Source: Phenylobacterium sp. RIFCSPHIGHO2_01_FULL_69_31
GTDB lineage: Bacteria > Pseudomonadota > Alphaproteobacteria > Caulobacterales > Caulobacteraceae
Length of the DNA: 64,000 nucleotides
NCBI RefSeq assembly: GCF_001824475.1
Contig: NZ_MHXN01000009.1
Coordinates: 124,001-188,000, forward strand
Reading direction: 5' to 3'
Part shown: positions 10,575 to 19,979 of the stretch, one piece after another
Layout: each line of letters opens with the position of its first letter
How positions within the stretch are numbered: position 1 is the first letter of the stretch
The notes under the pieces: model-generated
The model's database searches: none
What the model saw: only the letters and a program-made list of their open reading frames with translations
What the model was told of the DNA's origin: nothing
Made by a program: the position numbers and the translations under genes

Positions 10575-12380
10575 CTAGTTCTCGTCCATCTTGAGGGCGG
10601 CGATGAAGGCTTCCTGCGGGATCTCGACCTTGCCGAACTGGCGCATGCGCTTCTTGCCCTCCTTCTGCTTGTCGAGGAGCTTGCGCTTGCGGCTGGCGTC
10701 CCCGCCGTAGCACTTGGCCGTCACGTCCTTGCGCAGGGCGCGCACCGTCTCGCGGGCGATGATCCGGCCGCCGATCGCCGCCTGGATCGGGATCTGGAAC
10801 ATGTGCGGCGGGATCAGTTCCTTCATCTTCTCGACCATGCCGCGGCCGCGCTGCTCGGCCCGATCGCGGTGGACCAGCATGGAGAGCGCATCGACCGGCT
10901 CGGCGTTGACCAGGATCGACATCTTCACCAGGTCGCCCACCCGGTACTCCTCGATGGAGTAGTCGAAGCTGGCGTAGCCCTTCGAGATCGACTTCAGGCG
11001 GTCGTAGAAGTCGAACACCACCTCGTTCAGCGGCAGGTCGTAGACCACCATGGCGCGGGCCCCGACGTAGGAGAGCTCGCGCTGCTGGCCGCGGCGGTCC
11101 TGGCAGAGCTTGATGATCGCGCCGAGATAGTCGTCGGGCGTGAAGATTGTGGCCTTGATCCAGGGTTCGGAGATGTCGGCGATCTTGACGGGATCGGGCA
11201 GGTCGGCCGGGTTGTGCAACTCGATCTCGTCGCCATTGGTCAGCTTGACCTTGTAGACGACCGAGGGGGCCGTCGCGATCAGGTCCAGGTCGAACTCGCG
11301 GCTCAGCCGCTCCTGGATGATCTCAAGATGCAGGAGCCCCAGGAACCCGCAGCGGAAGCCGAAGCCCAGGGCCGCGCTGGTCTCCATCTCGTAGGTGAAG
11401 GAGGCGTCGTTCAGGCGCAGGCGGCCGATGGCCGCGCGCAGGTCCTCGAACTCGGCCGCGTCAACGGGGAAGAGGCCGCAGAACACCACGGGCTGCACTT
11501 CGCGGAAGCCGGGCAGGGCGGCGTCCGTGGGCCGGCGCTCGTCGGTGATGGTGTCGCCGACGGCGGCGTGCGCCACCTCCTTGATCGAGGCGGTGATGAA
11601 GCCGACTTCGCCGGGGCCGAGCTCGGCCAGGTCGGTCTGCTTGGGCTTGAACACGCCCAGGCGGTCGATCTGGTACTGGGCCCCGGTCTGCATCATCTTG
11701 ACCTTCTGGCCGACCTTCAGGACCCCGTCGAAGACGCGGACCAGCACCACCACGCCCAGGTACTGATCGTACCAGGCGTCGACCAACAGGGCCTTCAGCG
11801 GTGCGTTCGGGTCGCCCTTGGGCGGCGGCAGGCGCTTCACCACGGCTTCGAGCACGTCGTGGATGCCGAGGCCCGACTTGGCCGAGCAGACGACGGCGTC
11901 CGAGGCGTCCAGGCCGATGACGTCCTCGATCTGCTGACGCACCCGCTCGGGCTCGGCGGCCGGCAGGTCGATCTTGTTCAGAACCGGGACGATCTCGTGG
12001 TTGTTGTCGATGGCCTGGTAGACGTTGGCCAGTGTCTGGGCCTCCACGCCCTGGGAGGCGTCCACCACCAGGATCGAGCCCTCGCAGGCAGCCAGCGAGC
12101 GGGAGACCTCGTAGGCGAAGTCGACGTGGCCGGGCGTGTCCATCAGGTTGAGGACATAGGTTTCGCCGTCGTCGGCCTTGTACTCCAGGCGGACGGTCTG
12201 AGCCTTGATGGTGATCCCGCGCTCGCGCTCGATGTCCATGTTGTCGAGCACCTGCTCGGTCATCTCGCGCTGGGTCAGGCCGCCGGTCTCCTGGATGAGG
12301 CGGTCGGAGAGCGTGGACTTGCCGTGGTCGATGTGCGCGACGATCGAGAAGTTGCGGATATGCGAAAGCGGGGTAGCCAT
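10575..12380 (-). CDS. lepA: Elongation factor 4 (back-translocating GTPase LepA)
   Basis: 601 residues, the standard length. GTPase motifs are G1 AHIDHGKST (15-23), G3 DTPGHVDF and G4 NKID. The LepA-specific C-terminal domain ends with the basic segment [21 protein letters not shown] minus its edges, around residues 556-580. LepA binds ribosomes and can reverse translocation under stress; it is cytoplasmic or membrane-associated. The ATG at 12380 begins [16 protein letters not shown], the conserved family start. It is divergent from eipA across a 160-bp promoter region that contains a CtrA box. Confidence 0.98.
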   Translation of the reverse strand: MATPLSHIRNFSIVAHIDHGKSTLSDRLIQETGGLTQREMTEQVLDNMDIERERGITIKAQTVRLEYKADDGETYVLNLMDTPGHVDFAYEVSRSLAACEGSILVVDASQGVEAQTLANVYQAIDNNHEIVPVLNKIDLPAAEPERVRQQIEDVIGLDASDAVVCSAKSGLGIHDVLEAVVKRLPPPKGDPNAPLKALLVDAWYDQYLGVVVLVRVFDGVLKVGQKVKMMQTGAQYQIDRLGVFKPKQTDLAELGPGEVGFITASIKEVAHAAVGDTITDERRPTDAALPGFREVQPVVFCGLFPVDAAEFEDLRAAIGRLRLNDASFTYEMETSAALGFGFRCGFLGLLHLEIIQERLSREFDLDLIATAPSVVYKVKLTNGDEIELHNPADLPDPVKIADISEPWIKATIFTPDDYLGAIIKLCQDRRGQQRELSYVGARAMVVYDLPLNEVVFDFYDRLKSISKGYASFDYSIEEYRVGDLVKMSILVNAEPVDALSMLVHRDRAEQRGRGMVEKMKELIPPHMFQIPIQAAIGGRIIARETVRALRKDVTAKCYGGDASRKRKLLDKQKEGKKRMRQFGKVEIPQEAFIAALKMDEN

Positions 12381-12462
12381 GGGGCGCCCTCTAGCACATT
12401 CGCACGCGCGAGATAGCAGCCGGCCTGTCGCGGCCCGCCCCGAAGCTGCCGCGCGAACGTGG

Positions 12463-12477
12463 TTAATCGCCCGTTAA
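12463..12477. promoter_or_regulatory. CtrA box, perfect TTAA-N7-TTAA
   Basis: TTAA at 12463-12466 and TTAA at 12474-12477 are separated by exactly 7 nt, the full consensus of the alphaproteobacterial cell-cycle regulator CtrA. It lies 63 bp upstream of the eipA ATG and 83 bp from the divergent lepA start. Brucella eipA is reported to be directly activated by CtrA, which makes this site credible. Confidence 0.75.
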
Positions 12478-12540
12478 GGCGACCTTTGGCATCGAAGGCC
12501 GCTGGGGACGGGTGATTCACTTTCGGAGGCGAGAAGCGCC

Positions 12541-13191
12541 ATGGACCGCCGCACACTCATCGTATCGGGCCTTGCGACCCTTGGCGCGCCGGCGATCGCC
12601 TGGGCGCAGCCGGTAAGCTCGCAGCCGCTGCCGCCGGCCGAAGGCCCGCCGCCGCCGAACAGCTCGCCCGCCTATCCCTCGGCTGGCCCGACGGGCGAGG
12701 CCGGGCCGAAGACCTACAGCCAGGACGAGATCGTCACGAACGTTTCCGACTTCCTGGGCGTCACGGCCGAGGCGGCTGGCGCGGCGGTCGAGCGGCTGTT
12801 CGCCAACAACGGGCGTCCCACGGCCTATATCGCCGGTGAAGAGGGCTCGGGCGCCATCGTCTTCGGCCTGCGCTACGGCCGTGGCCTGCTCTACATGAAG
12901 GATCGGGAGCCGATCGAGGTGTTCTGGCAGGGCCCGTCGGCCGGCTGGGACTTCGGCGGCAACGCCAGCCGCGTCTTCACCCTCTGCTATAATCTCCAGG
13001 TCCCTGAACTGATCTTCCAGCGCTACCCGGGCGTGGAAGGCTCCGCCTACCTGATCGGCGGCCTGGGCGTGAACTACCAGCGGGCCGAGGACGTGACCCT
13101 GGCGCCCATCCGCGCCGGCGTCGGCGTGCGCCTGGGCGCCAACGTCGGCTACCTAGCCTACACCCGGAAGCGGAACATCATTCCGTTCTAG
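12541..13191 (+). CDS. eipA: EipA-like periplasmic envelope-integrity protein (DUF1134)
   Basis: 216 residues. There is an N-terminal signal peptide with twin Arg (DRRTLIVSGLATLGAPAIAWAQ), a Pro-rich linker (23-55), then the DUF1134 domain (about 58-216) with FLGVTAEAAGAAVERLF, GRGLLYMKDREP, WQGPSAGWDFGGNASR and the terminal LAYTRKRNIIPF. In Brucella this family (EipA) is a small beta-barrel periplasmic protein needed for envelope stress resistance and transcribed under CtrA control. The upstream CtrA box supports the same wiring here. SD GGAG lies upstream of ATG 12541. The stop overlaps the convergent VOC gene by 4 bp (CTAG). Confidence 0.9.
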   Translation: MDRRTLIVSGLATLGAPAIAWAQPVSSQPLPPAEGPPPPNSSPAYPSAGPTGEAGPKTYSQDEIVTNVSDFLGVTAEAAGAAVERLFANNGRPTAYIAGEEGSGAIVFGLRYGRGLLYMKDREPIEVFWQGPSAGWDFGGNASRVFTLCYNLQVPELIFQRYPGVEGSAYLIGGLGVNYQRAEDVTLAPIRAGVGVRLGANVGYLAYTRKRNIIPF

Positions 13192-13640
13192 CGCCCGTCC
13201 AGGGTGGCGCCGACGCGCTGGGTCGGGGTGTCGAAGAGGCCCCGGCCGGGCACGTGGTTCAGCTCCAGGCGGATGCCGTCAGGATCCTCGAACAGCACGG
13301 CGTAGTAGTCGGGCGCCCACGGCTCTTCCTGGGGCGGATGGACGATCCTGGCGCCGATCTCCAGCAGGAAGGCGTAGAGCGCGTCCACGTCGGTGCGTTC
13401 GCGGGCGCGCCAGCAGTGATGGTGCAAGCCCACCCGGAATTGCACGAAGCGCTCGCCTGCGTGCTCCGGATCCGGCCGGCGTATGCCGAAGCCTGTGCGG
13501 CCGCCCACGCAGTAGTAGGTGTCCGGACTATCCGCCACCTCGCGCATCCCCAGGAATGGCAGCAGCTGGCGATAGAAGGCCACCGAGCGCTCGAAGTCGC
13601 CCGCGGTGATGAAGGTGTGCGCGACGCCATTGATCTCCAT
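13188..13640 (-). CDS. VOC (glyoxalase fold) protein
   Basis: A single 150-residue VOC domain: GVAHTFITAGDFERSVAFYR at the start, LHHHCWRARERTDVDALYAFL in the middle and FEDPDGIRLELNHVPG near the end. The candidate metal ligands are His8, a histidine of LHHH and the Glu of RLEL. The substrate is unknown. It is divergent from the ArsR-SRPBCC-b561 operon, and the intervening 84 bp carries a double ArsR-type operator, so the repressor may control both directions. The ATG at 13640 is the first residue before the conserved strand. Confidence 0.88.
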   Translation of the reverse strand: MEINGVAHTFITAGDFERSVAFYRQLLPFLGMREVADSPDTYYCVGGRTGFGIRRPDPEHAGERFVQFRVGLHHHCWRARERTDVDALYAFLLEIGARIVHPPQEEPWAPDYYAVLFEDPDGIRLELNHVPGRGLFDTPTQRVGATLDGR

Positions 13641-13681
13641 GTGCGGAACGATGCGCCGCTGGACGCGGCGGGTGTCAATAC

Positions 13682-13715
13682 ATAAGCATTGACTTATGAA
13701 TAAGTGGGCGCTTAT
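13682..13715. promoter_or_regulatory. Double ArsR-type operator, two ATAAG-N6-CTTAT palindromes, overlapping a promoter
   Basis: ATAAG (13682-13686) N6 CTTAT (13693-13697), then ATAAG (13700-13704) N6 CTTAT (13711-13715): two identical inverted repeats 18 bp apart. A TTGACT (13689-13694) and TTATGA (13712-13717) pair with 17-bp spacing fits a housekeeping promoter inside the operator, so repressor binding would block polymerase. The predicted +1 falls at or next to ATG 13725. Confidence 0.75.
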
Positions 13716-13724
13716 GAGTTCGGC

Positions 13725-14045
13725 ATGGACAGCGCCGCAGAGCTTTTTCGCACCCTGGCCGATGGCACGCGTCGCGGCCTCTTCGAACGACTCGCCCGCG
13801 ATGGGGAGCTGAGCGTCTCGGCGCTCACCGCCGGGGCGGGCGTCTCGCAGCCGGCCGTCTCGCAGCACCTGAAGGCGCTGCGCGGGGTCGGGCTGGTCGA
13901 GGAGACGCGGGTTGGCCGTACGGTCCTCTACCGCGCGAACGCGAAAGGCCTGCGGCCGCTGTTCGACTGGATGGGCTTCTACGCCCGCTTCTGGGATGCG
14001 CGGTTCGACGCCCTGGAAGACACCCTCAACCGCATGGACCAATAG
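13725..14045 (+). CDS. ArsR-family winged-helix transcriptional repressor
   Basis: 106 residues with the ArsR fold: LFRTLADGTRRGLFERLARDG, then the recognition helix region GVSQPAVSQHLKALRGVGLVEE and the wing VGRTVLYRAN. It has no cysteine metal-sensing motif, so it is not an obvious metal sensor. ArsR-SRPBCC gene pairs like this are common. ATG 13725 was chosen over GTG 13704 because the GTG lies within the operator and promoter. There is no Shine-Dalgarno before 13725, which fits a leaderless mRNA. It is likely autorepressed through the double palindrome upstream. SRPBCC follows after 2 bp. Confidence 0.9.
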   Translation: MDSAAELFRTLADGTRRGLFERLARDGELSVSALTAGAGVSQPAVSQHLKALRGVGLVEETRVGRTVLYRANAKGLRPLFDWMGFYARFWDARFDALEDTLNRMDQ

Positions 14046-14047
14046 AG

Positions 14048-14458
14048 ATGAGCCGTTCCGTCGTCGTCGAGCGCGAGATCCCGCATGCCCCGGAGAAGGT
14101 CTGGCGCGCCCTGACCGAGGGCCCGCTGATCGAGGACTGGCTGATGTCGAACGATTTCGCCCCTGTCGTCGGCCACCGGTTCCGCTTCCGCGGCCAGCCC
14201 GCGCCGCCGCACTGGGACGGTATCGTGGAGGCCGAAGTGCTGGCGGTCGAGCCGCCCAGCCGCCTCGCCTATACCTGGGTCGCCGGCGGCCTCTCCACGG
14301 AGGTAACGTGGACCCTGACGGCCACCGACCGCGGGGCGCACGTGCGGATGGAGCAGTCGGGCTTCGGCCCCGACGACACCCGCAACGCCGCCGGCGCCAC
14401 CTATGGCTGGCAGCGCAACCTCGAGGCCCTCGAGCGGGTGGTGGGAGGGCTGTCATGA
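14048..14458 (+). CDS. SRPBCC/AHSA1-like (START-fold) protein
   Basis: 136 residues with the AHSA1 pattern: VVVEREIPHAPEKVWRALTE at the N terminus, IEDWLMSNDF, VGHRFRFRGQPAPPHWDG, VTWTLTAT and a C-terminal helix GWQRNLEALERVVGGL. This fold encloses a hydrophobic pocket; bacterial members beside ArsR genes usually have unknown ligands. It lies 2 bp after the ArsR gene and overlaps the cytochrome b561 gene by ATGA, so all three are one transcript. Confidence 0.9.
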   Translation: MSRSVVVEREIPHAPEKVWRALTEGPLIEDWLMSNDFAPVVGHRFRFRGQPAPPHWDGIVEAEVLAVEPPSRLAYTWVAGGLSTEVTWTLTATDRGAHVRMEQSGFGPDDTRNAAGATYGWQRNLEALERVVGGLS

Positions 14459-14955
14459 CGGCCGCCCGCTATCATCCGCTGCTCGTCGCCCTGCACTGGG
14501 TCGTGGCGGTGTTGATCCTCGGCATGCTGGCGATCGGCTTCCTCGTCATCGCGCCCATGTCGGCCGACGATCCCGCCAAGATCGGGGTGCTGAAGCTGCA
14601 CATGGCCACGGGCGCCCTGATCCTGGCCCTGATGCTGGCCCGCGTGATCGTGCGCTGGCGGACGCAGGCGCCCGAAAATCCGCCCGTGGCGCGGTTGGCG
14701 CACCTTGGCCTCTACCTGCTGATCTTCGCCCTCATCGGCGCCGGCTTCGCGACCGCTGTCCTGACCGGCGTGAACCTGGTGGTGTTCGGGGCGCCCGGCC
14801 AGTCGCTGCCCGCGGGACTGGAGCATTTCCCGACCCGCGTGGCGCACGTCTGGCTGGCGATCGCCCTGGCGCTGCTGATCGCCTGGCACTTGGGGGCCGC
14901 GGCCTTCCACCGGATCGCCAGTCGCCGGGCCGAGGAGGCCGGGGAGCGCGCCTGA
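14455..14955 (+). CDS. Cytochrome b561-family membrane protein
   Basis: 166 residues with four predicted transmembrane helices (about 10-30, 46-66, 82-108, 130-154). Histidines in each suit haem coordination (YHPLLVALHW, KLHMATG, HFPTRVAHVW, AWHLGAAAFHR). The family moves electrons across the inner membrane, often to the quinone pool. It is the last gene of the ArsR-SRPBCC operon, starting in an ATGA overlap. It converges on pheT with only 15 bp between the stops. Partner redox proteins are not adjacent. Confidence 0.92.
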   Translation: MTAARYHPLLVALHWVVAVLILGMLAIGFLVIAPMSADDPAKIGVLKLHMATGALILALMLARVIVRWRTQAPENPPVARLAHLGLYLLIFALIGAGFATAVLTGVNLVVFGAPGQSLPAGLEHFPTRVAHVWLAIALALLIAWHLGAAAFHRIASRRAEEAGERA

Positions 14956-14970
14956 CGCTCCCCGCGACCG

Positions 14971-17391
14971 CTAGCCTCGCAGCTTCGCGCCCACTGCCTT
15001 CTCGGCCGCGGCGACGATCCGGCCGGAGAGGCCCTCGATCTCGCCGTCGGTGAGGGTCTTCTCCCGCGGCTGCACGACCACCTCCACCGCGACCGACTTC
15101 ATCCCTTCCGGGACGCCCTGGCCGGCGTAGACGTCGAAGACCCGCGCCTCGGCGATCAAGGTCTTATCCGCGCCGAGGATCGGGCGCACCAGATCGCCGG
15201 CGGGGGTCTCGGCGGAGACCAGGAACGCGAAGTCGCGCCGCAGCGGCATCAGGTGCGAGAGCTCCAGCGCCGGCTTGGTCTTCACGCCCTTCTTCTTCGG
15301 CTCGGGGATGGCGTCCAGGTTCAGTTCGAACGCCAGCATCGGCCCGTCGGCGTCGATGGCCTTCAGCACCCGCGGGTGCAGCTCACCGAACTCGGCGACC
15401 ACGACCTTGGGGCCAAGCTGCAGGCGGGCCGAACGGCCGGGGTGCCACCAGGCGGCGTTCTGGCCTTGGACCACCTGCAGCGTGGGGGCGCCGATCTCCT
15501 CCAGCAGGGCCAGCAGGTCGGCCTTCAGCTCGAACAGCGGGTCGCCGCCGCTCTTGGCCCAATGCTTGGGCGCGTGCGGGGCCAGCAGCGCGGTGACGGC
15601 GGTCCACTGGTCAGCCGGCTGATCGCCGCGGAAGTTCGGGCCCACCTCGAAGATGGCTGCGTCGGCGAAGCCCTTGCGGGCGTTGCGGGCGGCCGCGTCG
15701 ATCAGGTTGGCCAGGGCGGTGGGCCGCATCGTCGACAGGTCGGCCGCGATGGGGTTGGTCAGGACCAGCTTCTCGTCGCCGCCGCCGAACATCTCGGCCC
15801 AGTCCCGGCGCATGAAGCTCCAGGTCACCGCCTCGGCGAAGCCGCGGGCGGCCATCAGGCGGCGGGCGTCGCGCATCCGGCGCTGGCGGACAGTCAAGGC
15901 GCCGCCCACGGGTCGGGCGATCTCCGGCAGGGGCTCCACCGGCAGGCTGTCGAAGCCCTCGATGCGGGCGACTTCCTCGACCAGGTCGGCCTTGCCCTCC
16001 ACGTCGCGGCGCCAGGACGGCGGGGTCACGGCATCGCCGTCCACTTCGAAGCCCAGCTTGGTCAGGATCTCGTCGATGCGCGCCGGCCCGACGTCCAGGC
16101 CCGAGAGCTTCTTCACATAGCCGCGGTCGAAGGCGATGGCGGCCGGCGGCGCCGGCGCGTGCCCGGCGACGCGGACCTCCGAGGCCTCGCCGCCGCACAG
16201 GTCGAGGATCAGGCGGGTGGCCAGCTCGATCCCGGGGACTACCGAGTCCGGATCCACCCCGCGGGCGAAGCGGTACTGGGCGTCCGAGGTGATGCCGGTG
16301 GCGCGGCCGGTCTGGGCCGTGCGGATCGGATCGAACCAGGCGCTCTCCAGGAACACCTCGGTCGTTTCTTCGGAGCAGCCCGTCGACTCGCCGCCCATGA
16401 CGCCGCCCAGGCCGATCGGACGCTCGCCGTTCGCATCGGCGATGACGCTCATCTCGGAGCCGAGGTCGTAGGTCTTGCCGTCCAGGGCGATGAGCTGCTC
16501 GTCGTGATGCGGCGCCGGCGAGGGCGCGTCCGAGCTCGCCTCGGCCGTGCCGCGGCCCAGCCTGGCGGTGATCACATTGCCCACCAGCTTGGCCCGGTCA
16601 TAGACGTGCAGCGGCCGGGCGCGGTCGTAGGTGATCAGGTTGGTGATATCGACCAGCGTGTTGATGGGGCGCAGGCCGACGCTCGCCAGGCGGCGCTGCA
16701 GCCACGCCGGCGAGGGGCCGTTCTTCAGCCCACGGATCACCCGGCCGGCGAACACCGGGCAGGCGTCGCCGTCCACGCGGATCTCGATTTCGCAGGGGAA
16801 TGTCCCCGGGACGGGCGCGACCGTATCCGGCTTCAGCGTGCCCAGGCCCGCGGCGGCGAGGTCGCGGGCGATGCCCCGCACGCCCAGCCAGTCGGGCCGG
16901 TTGGGGGTGACCTCGAAGTCGATGGCCGCCTCCAGGCCGAAGGCCTCCACGGCGCTGGCGCCGACGGGCAGGCTGTCGGGCAGCTCGACGATGCCGTCGG
17001 ACTCCTCGGCGATCTCCAGCTCCTTGGCCGAGCAGAGCATGCCGTTGGAGACCACGCCGCGGACCGGCCGCGCTTCCAACGTGACGCCCGAGCCGGGCAC
17101 ATAGGCCCCGATCGGGGCGTAGATGGTCGTCAGGCCCGCCCGCGCGTTCGGCGCGCCGCAGACGATCTCCAGCCGCCCGTCCTTGGTGTCGACCTGGCAG
17201 ACCCGCAGCTTGTCGGCGTTGGGGTGCTGCACCGCCTCGACGATCTTGCCCACGGTGAAGGCGGCCAGCGTCTTGCCGGGGTCTTCCACGTGCTCGACCT
17301 CGAGGCCGGCCATGGTCATGGCCTCGACCACCTGGTCCACGGTGGCGGAAGTGTCGAGGTGCTCCTTGAGCCAGGAGAGGGTGAACTTCAT
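14971..17391 (-). CDS. pheT: Phenylalanyl-tRNA synthetase beta subunit
   Basis: 806 residues, normal for bacterial PheT. The order is: N-terminal tRNA-binding OB fold (about 39-150, [22 protein letters not shown] split across the domain), B3/B4 editing domain ([23 protein letters not shown]), B5 domain, catalytic-like core and C-terminal FDX-ACB anticodon-binding domain (last 95 residues). With PheS it forms the heterotetramer that charges tRNA-Phe. The ATG at 17391 starts [14 protein letters not shown], the family start, in an ATGA overlap with the ASCH gene. Confidence 0.98.
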   Translation of the reverse strand: MKFTLSWLKEHLDTSATVDQVVEAMTMAGLEVEHVEDPGKTLAAFTVGKIVEAVQHPNADKLRVCQVDTKDGRLEIVCGAPNARAGLTTIYAPIGAYVPGSGVTLEARPVRGVVSNGMLCSAKELEIAEESDGIVELPDSLPVGASAVEAFGLEAAIDFEVTPNRPDWLGVRGIARDLAAAGLGTLKPDTVAPVPGTFPCEIEIRVDGDACPVFAGRVIRGLKNGPSPAWLQRRLASVGLRPINTLVDITNLITYDRARPLHVYDRAKLVGNVITARLGRGTAEASSDAPSPAPHHDEQLIALDGKTYDLGSEMSVIADANGERPIGLGGVMGGESTGCSEETTEVFLESAWFDPIRTAQTGRATGITSDAQYRFARGVDPDSVVPGIELATRLILDLCGGEASEVRVAGHAPAPPAAIAFDRGYVKKLSGLDVGPARIDEILTKLGFEVDGDAVTPPSWRRDVEGKADLVEEVARIEGFDSLPVEPLPEIARPVGGALTVRQRRMRDARRLMAARGFAEAVTWSFMRRDWAEMFGGGDEKLVLTNPIAADLSTMRPTALANLIDAAARNARKGFADAAIFEVGPNFRGDQPADQWTAVTALLAPHAPKHWAKSGGDPLFELKADLLALLEEIGAPTLQVVQGQNAAWWHPGRSARLQLGPKVVVAEFGELHPRVLKAIDADGPMLAFELNLDAIPEPKKKGVKTKPALELSHLMPLRRDFAFLVSAETPAGDLVRPILGADKTLIAEARVFDVYAGQGVPEGMKSVAVEVVVQPREKTLTDGEIEGLSGRIVAAAEKAVGAKLRG

Positions 17392-17810
17392 CGGCGGGCT
17401 CCTTCGCCCAAAGTCTTGGCGTCCAGGGTCTCGACCAGGCGGAACCGTTCGCACCAGAGCATCATGTCCGGAGCAAAGCCGCCGTTGCGGGTGAAATAGG
17501 CGCGGTGGCCTTCGCGCCAGTCTTCGAGGCACTCGTCGCCCTCGCCCTCGGCGAGGGCGAAGGTCCAGCCGACCTCGTTGAAGCGCAGCTGCTCCAGCGA
17601 CACGGTCTCGATGACCGCGCGTGGCTGGCCGGCGCCGTCATTGACCACCATGCGCTTGCCGATCTCGGTCTGCTGGCCGTCGCGCACCGACCAGCAGGTG
17701 GCCGTCTTCGCGCCCGACAGCACGAAGCCCAGCAGTCGGTCGGCCATGTCGGGGCTGTCGCCGAAGGCGAAGCTCTCCAGCGACCGCCAGTCGTTGCCCG
17801 AGCCGTCCAT
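17388..17810 (-). CDS. ASCH-domain protein embedded between pheS and pheT
   Basis: 140 residues forming one ASCH domain: [29 protein letters not shown], split around residues 10-38, then [20 protein letters not shown] and [25 protein letters not shown] is a PUA-like fold linked to RNA binding or, in some members, amidohydrolase/RNase activity; which applies here is unknown. It overlaps pheS upstream (TGATG with ATG 17810, or GTGA if GTG 17813 starts) and pheT downstream (ATGA), so the three are translated together. That context suggests a translation or tRNA-related role, as inference only. Confidence 0.88.
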   Translation of the reverse strand: MDGSGNDWRSLESFAFGDSPDMADRLLGFVLSGAKTATCWSVRDGQQTEIGKRMVVNDGAGQPRAVIETVSLEQLRFNEVGWTFALAEGEGDECLEDWREGHRAYFTRNGGFAPDMMLWCERFRLVETLDAKTLGEGARR

Positions 17811-18919
17811 CACGAAAGGCCCGTGGCGGTGTTCGGCGCCTGGAAGGCCGAGAAGCCGTAGTGCTCGAGCCAGCGGACGTCCGAGGCGAACATGTCGCGC
17901 AGGTCAGGCATCCCGTACTTCAGCGTCCCCAGCCGGTCGATGCCGAAGCCGAAGGCGAAGCCCTGCCACTGGTCGGGGTCGAGGCCGCAGTTGCGGAGCA
18001 CGTTCGGGTGCACCATCCCGCAGCCGACGATCTCCATCCAGTCCGCGCCCTGGCCGATCTTCACGTCCGCGCCCGAGCGGTCGCAGCGGACGTCCATCTC
18101 GGCCGACGGCTCGGTGAACGGGAAGTGGTGCGGCCGGAACCGGGTCTCGACCATCGGGGTCTCGAAATACCGGCTGATGAAGGTGTCCAGCGTCCACTTC
18201 AGGTGGCCCATGTGGATGTTCCGGTCGATGACCAGGCCTTCCATCTGGTGGAACATCGGCGTGTGGGTGGCGTCGCTGTCCGAGCGATAGGTGCGGCCCG
18301 GCACGATCACGCGGATCGGCGGCTCCTGGCCGTTGGCGATCCAGCTGGGCAGCTTTTCGTTCAGCCGCTGCATGACGCGCACCTGCACCGGGCTGGTGTG
18401 GGTCCGCAGCACGCGCCGCTCGCCGTGCTCGTCCTCGGGCAGCCAGAAGGTGTCGTGCATCTCCCGCGCTGGGTGCTTGGGCGGGAAGTTCAGCGCCGTG
18501 AAGTTGTGGAAATCGTCCTCGATGTCCGGGCCTTCGGCCAGGCTGAAGCCCATGTCGGCGAAGACGGCGATCATCTCGTCCAGCACCTGCATCGTGGGGT
18601 GCACGCGGCCCTTGCGCTCCGGCGGCGCCGGCAGGGACAGGTCGACCCGCTCCGACGCCAGCTTGGCGTCGAGCTCGGCGGTCTCTAAGGCGGCCTTGCG
18701 GGCGGCGATAGCGGCCGAGACCGCATCGCGCAGGCCGTTGATCTTGGGCCCCTGCTCGCGCCGCTCGTCGGGCGACAGCTTGCCCAGGGTCTTGAGCAGT
18801 TCGGAGACGGAGCCGGTCTTGCCGAGGGCCTCGACGCGGATGGCTTCCAGGGCGGCCAGGTCGGCGGCGGCGCCGACGCGCGCCGTGAGCTCGGCTTCCA
18901 GTTGGGTCAGGTCGGTCAT
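17810..18919 (-). CDS. pheS: Phenylalanyl-tRNA synthetase alpha subunit
   Basis: 369 residues. There is an N-terminal coiled coil (1-95) and a class II catalytic core with motif 1 [19 protein letters not shown], motif 2 [20 protein letters not shown] and motif 3 [20 protein letters not shown]. It catalyses aminoacylation of tRNA-Phe with PheT. Start ATG 18919 gives the standard [11 protein letters not shown] beginning. It is the first gene of pheS-ASCH-pheT, separated from rplT by 264 bp that contain a palindromic repeat and the rplT terminator. Confidence 0.98.
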   Translation of the reverse strand: MTDLTQLEAELTARVGAAADLAALEAIRVEALGKTGSVSELLKTLGKLSPDERREQGPKINGLRDAVSAAIAARKAALETAELDAKLASERVDLSLPAPPERKGRVHPTMQVLDEMIAVFADMGFSLAEGPDIEDDFHNFTALNFPPKHPAREMHDTFWLPEDEHGERRVLRTHTSPVQVRVMQRLNEKLPSWIANGQEPPIRVIVPGRTYRSDSDATHTPMFHQMEGLVIDRNIHMGHLKWTLDTFISRYFETPMVETRFRPHHFPFTEPSAEMDVRCDRSGADVKIGQGADWMEIVGCGMVHPNVLRNCGLDPDQWQGFAFGFGIDRLGTLKYGMPDLRDMFASDVRWLEHYGFSAFQAPNTATGLS

Positions 18920-18960
18920 GGAACCGGTGTCCTAGATGACGTTCGTTTCAAGTGGAACCC

Positions 18961-19104
18961 GCTCCTCCCCTGAACCGAAGAGTTCGGGGGAGGGGGACCA
19001 CGACGTGGTGGAGGGGGCGCTAGGCGGCGGCTCTGAGCCCGCGGCCTAGCGCCCCCTCCGTCGGCTTCGCCGCCACCTCCCCCGTCCTCTTCGGGACGGG
19101 GGAG
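18961..19104. repeat. GC-rich palindromic intergenic repeat
   Basis: 15-bp perfect arms GAGGGGGCGCTAGGC (19011-19025) and its complement (19044-19058) lie inside a larger imperfect palindrome whose outer parts read CTCCCC/GGGGGAG. The element at 27660-27762 has the same architecture with GGAGGGGGC cores, so the two look like one dispersed family. Confidence 0.7.
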
Positions 19105-19116
19105 AAGCGAGGCAGC

Positions 19117-19152
19117 AAAAAGCCCCCCGGCGGTTCGGCCGGAGGGCTTCTT
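19117..19152 (-). terminator. Intrinsic terminator of rpmI-rplT
   Basis: On the minus strand, AAGCCCTCCGGC, a short loop and GCCGGGGGGCTT are followed by a run of T (AAAAA at 19117-19121 on the plus strand). It lies 30-65 bp past the rplT stop and separates rplT from pheS. Confidence 0.85.
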
Positions 19153-19183
19153 GAAAGCGTCAGGATCGAGACGATCCCAGGCC

Positions 19184-19540
19184 TTAAGCCAGCGCGGCGC
19201 GAACCTTGTCGGCGATGGCCTTGAAAGCGGTCGGATCGGCGCCGGCGACGTCGGCGAGAACCTTGCGGTCCATTTCGATCCCGGCCTTCTCAAGGCCGTG
19301 GATAAACTGCGAGTAGGTGAAGCCTTCCAGGCGCGCCGCCGCGTTGATCCGCTGGATCCACAGCGAGCGGAAGTTGCGCTTCCGGACCTTGCGGTCGCGG
19401 TAGGCGTACTGGCCGGCCTTGTCCACGGCCGCCTTGGCGGTGCGGATGGTGTTCTTGCGGCGCCCGTAGAAGCCCTTGGCTTGCTCGAGAACCTTCTTGT
19501 GCTTGGCGTGGGCGGTGACGCCCCTTTTCACGCGTGCCAT
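19184..19540 (-). CDS. rplT: 50S ribosomal protein L20
   Basis: 118 residues, the normal L20 length. The start is [20 protein letters not shown] and the signature [15 protein letters not shown] and [19 protein letters not shown] is present. L20 binds 23S rRNA early in large-subunit assembly and in several bacteria represses its own operon. It follows rpmI by 13 bp and is ended by a strong terminator. Confidence 0.98.
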   Translation of the reverse strand: MARVKRGVTAHAKHKKVLEQAKGFYGRRKNTIRTAKAAVDKAGQYAYRDRKVRKRNFRSLWIQRINAAARLEGFTYSQFIHGLEKAGIEMDRKVLADVAGADPTAFKAIADKVRAALA

Positions 19541-19553
19541 CTGTCAGTTCTCC

Positions 19554-19754
19554 TTAGAGGCCGTAGGGGAGCCAGAGCTTGATAATTTTCGTATCAGCTT
19601 CGCTCATCACCTTGGTGCCGCGGTTCTGACGGATGTACTTGGCGTTGTGGCTGATGAGGCGGTGGCGCTTGCCGGCCACGCCGGCCTTCAGCTTGCCAGA
19701 CGCCGTCATCTTGAAGCGCTTCTTCACGCCCGACTTGGTCTTCAGTTTGGGCAT
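19554..19754 (-). CDS. rpmI: 50S ribosomal protein L35
   Basis: 66 residues, starting [20 protein letters not shown] and ending near [19 protein letters not shown], typical of L35. It is the promoter-proximal gene of rpmI-rplT. A 35-bp inverted repeat lies 43 bp upstream of its start and may be part of a leader. infC, usually next to rpmI, is 4.3 kb away on the same strand. Confidence 0.98.
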   Translation of the reverse strand: MPKLKTKSGVKKRFKMTASGKLKAGVAGKRHRLISHNAKYIRQNRGTKVMSEADTKIIKLWLPYGL

Positions 19755-19797
19755 TTCACGTCGGGCCCCGAAGGTCCCGTCCTCTGGTCGTGTTGAT

Positions 19798-19832
19798 GAA
19801 CCGCCCTGGCATGCCTTGGGGCCAGGCGGTTC
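19798..19832 (-). promoter_or_regulatory. Inverted repeat in the rpmI-rplT leader region
   Basis: GAACCGCCCTGGC (19798-19810) faces GCCAGGCGGTTC (19821-19832), a 12-bp stem with one bulged base and a 10-nt loop. It lies 44-78 bp upstream of rpmI on the transcribed side. It may be a leader hairpin used for ribosomal-protein feedback or a terminator without a T tract; nothing distinguishes these. Confidence 0.4.
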
Positions 19833-19909
19833 CGAAGGGGCGGGCTAGTAGACGAAAGGGGGGCGGAATGCAAGGCGGCGCCATGCTTTCCCGGGATTTA
19901 CCCCATCTC

Positions 19910-19924
19910 TTAAAGGTCGGTTAC
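19910..19924. promoter_or_regulatory. Near-consensus CtrA box (TTAA-N7-TTAC)
   Basis: TTAA at 19910-19913 and TTAC at 19921-19924 with a 7-nt spacer, one base from the full CtrA consensus. It lies 56 bp upstream of the small gene at 19980, a usual activation distance. Confidence 0.4.
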
Positions 19925-19979
19925 CCGAGGCCTCCTAAAAGAGCGCATCGGCCGCGAACTGCGGCCTGAGGAGACGAGA

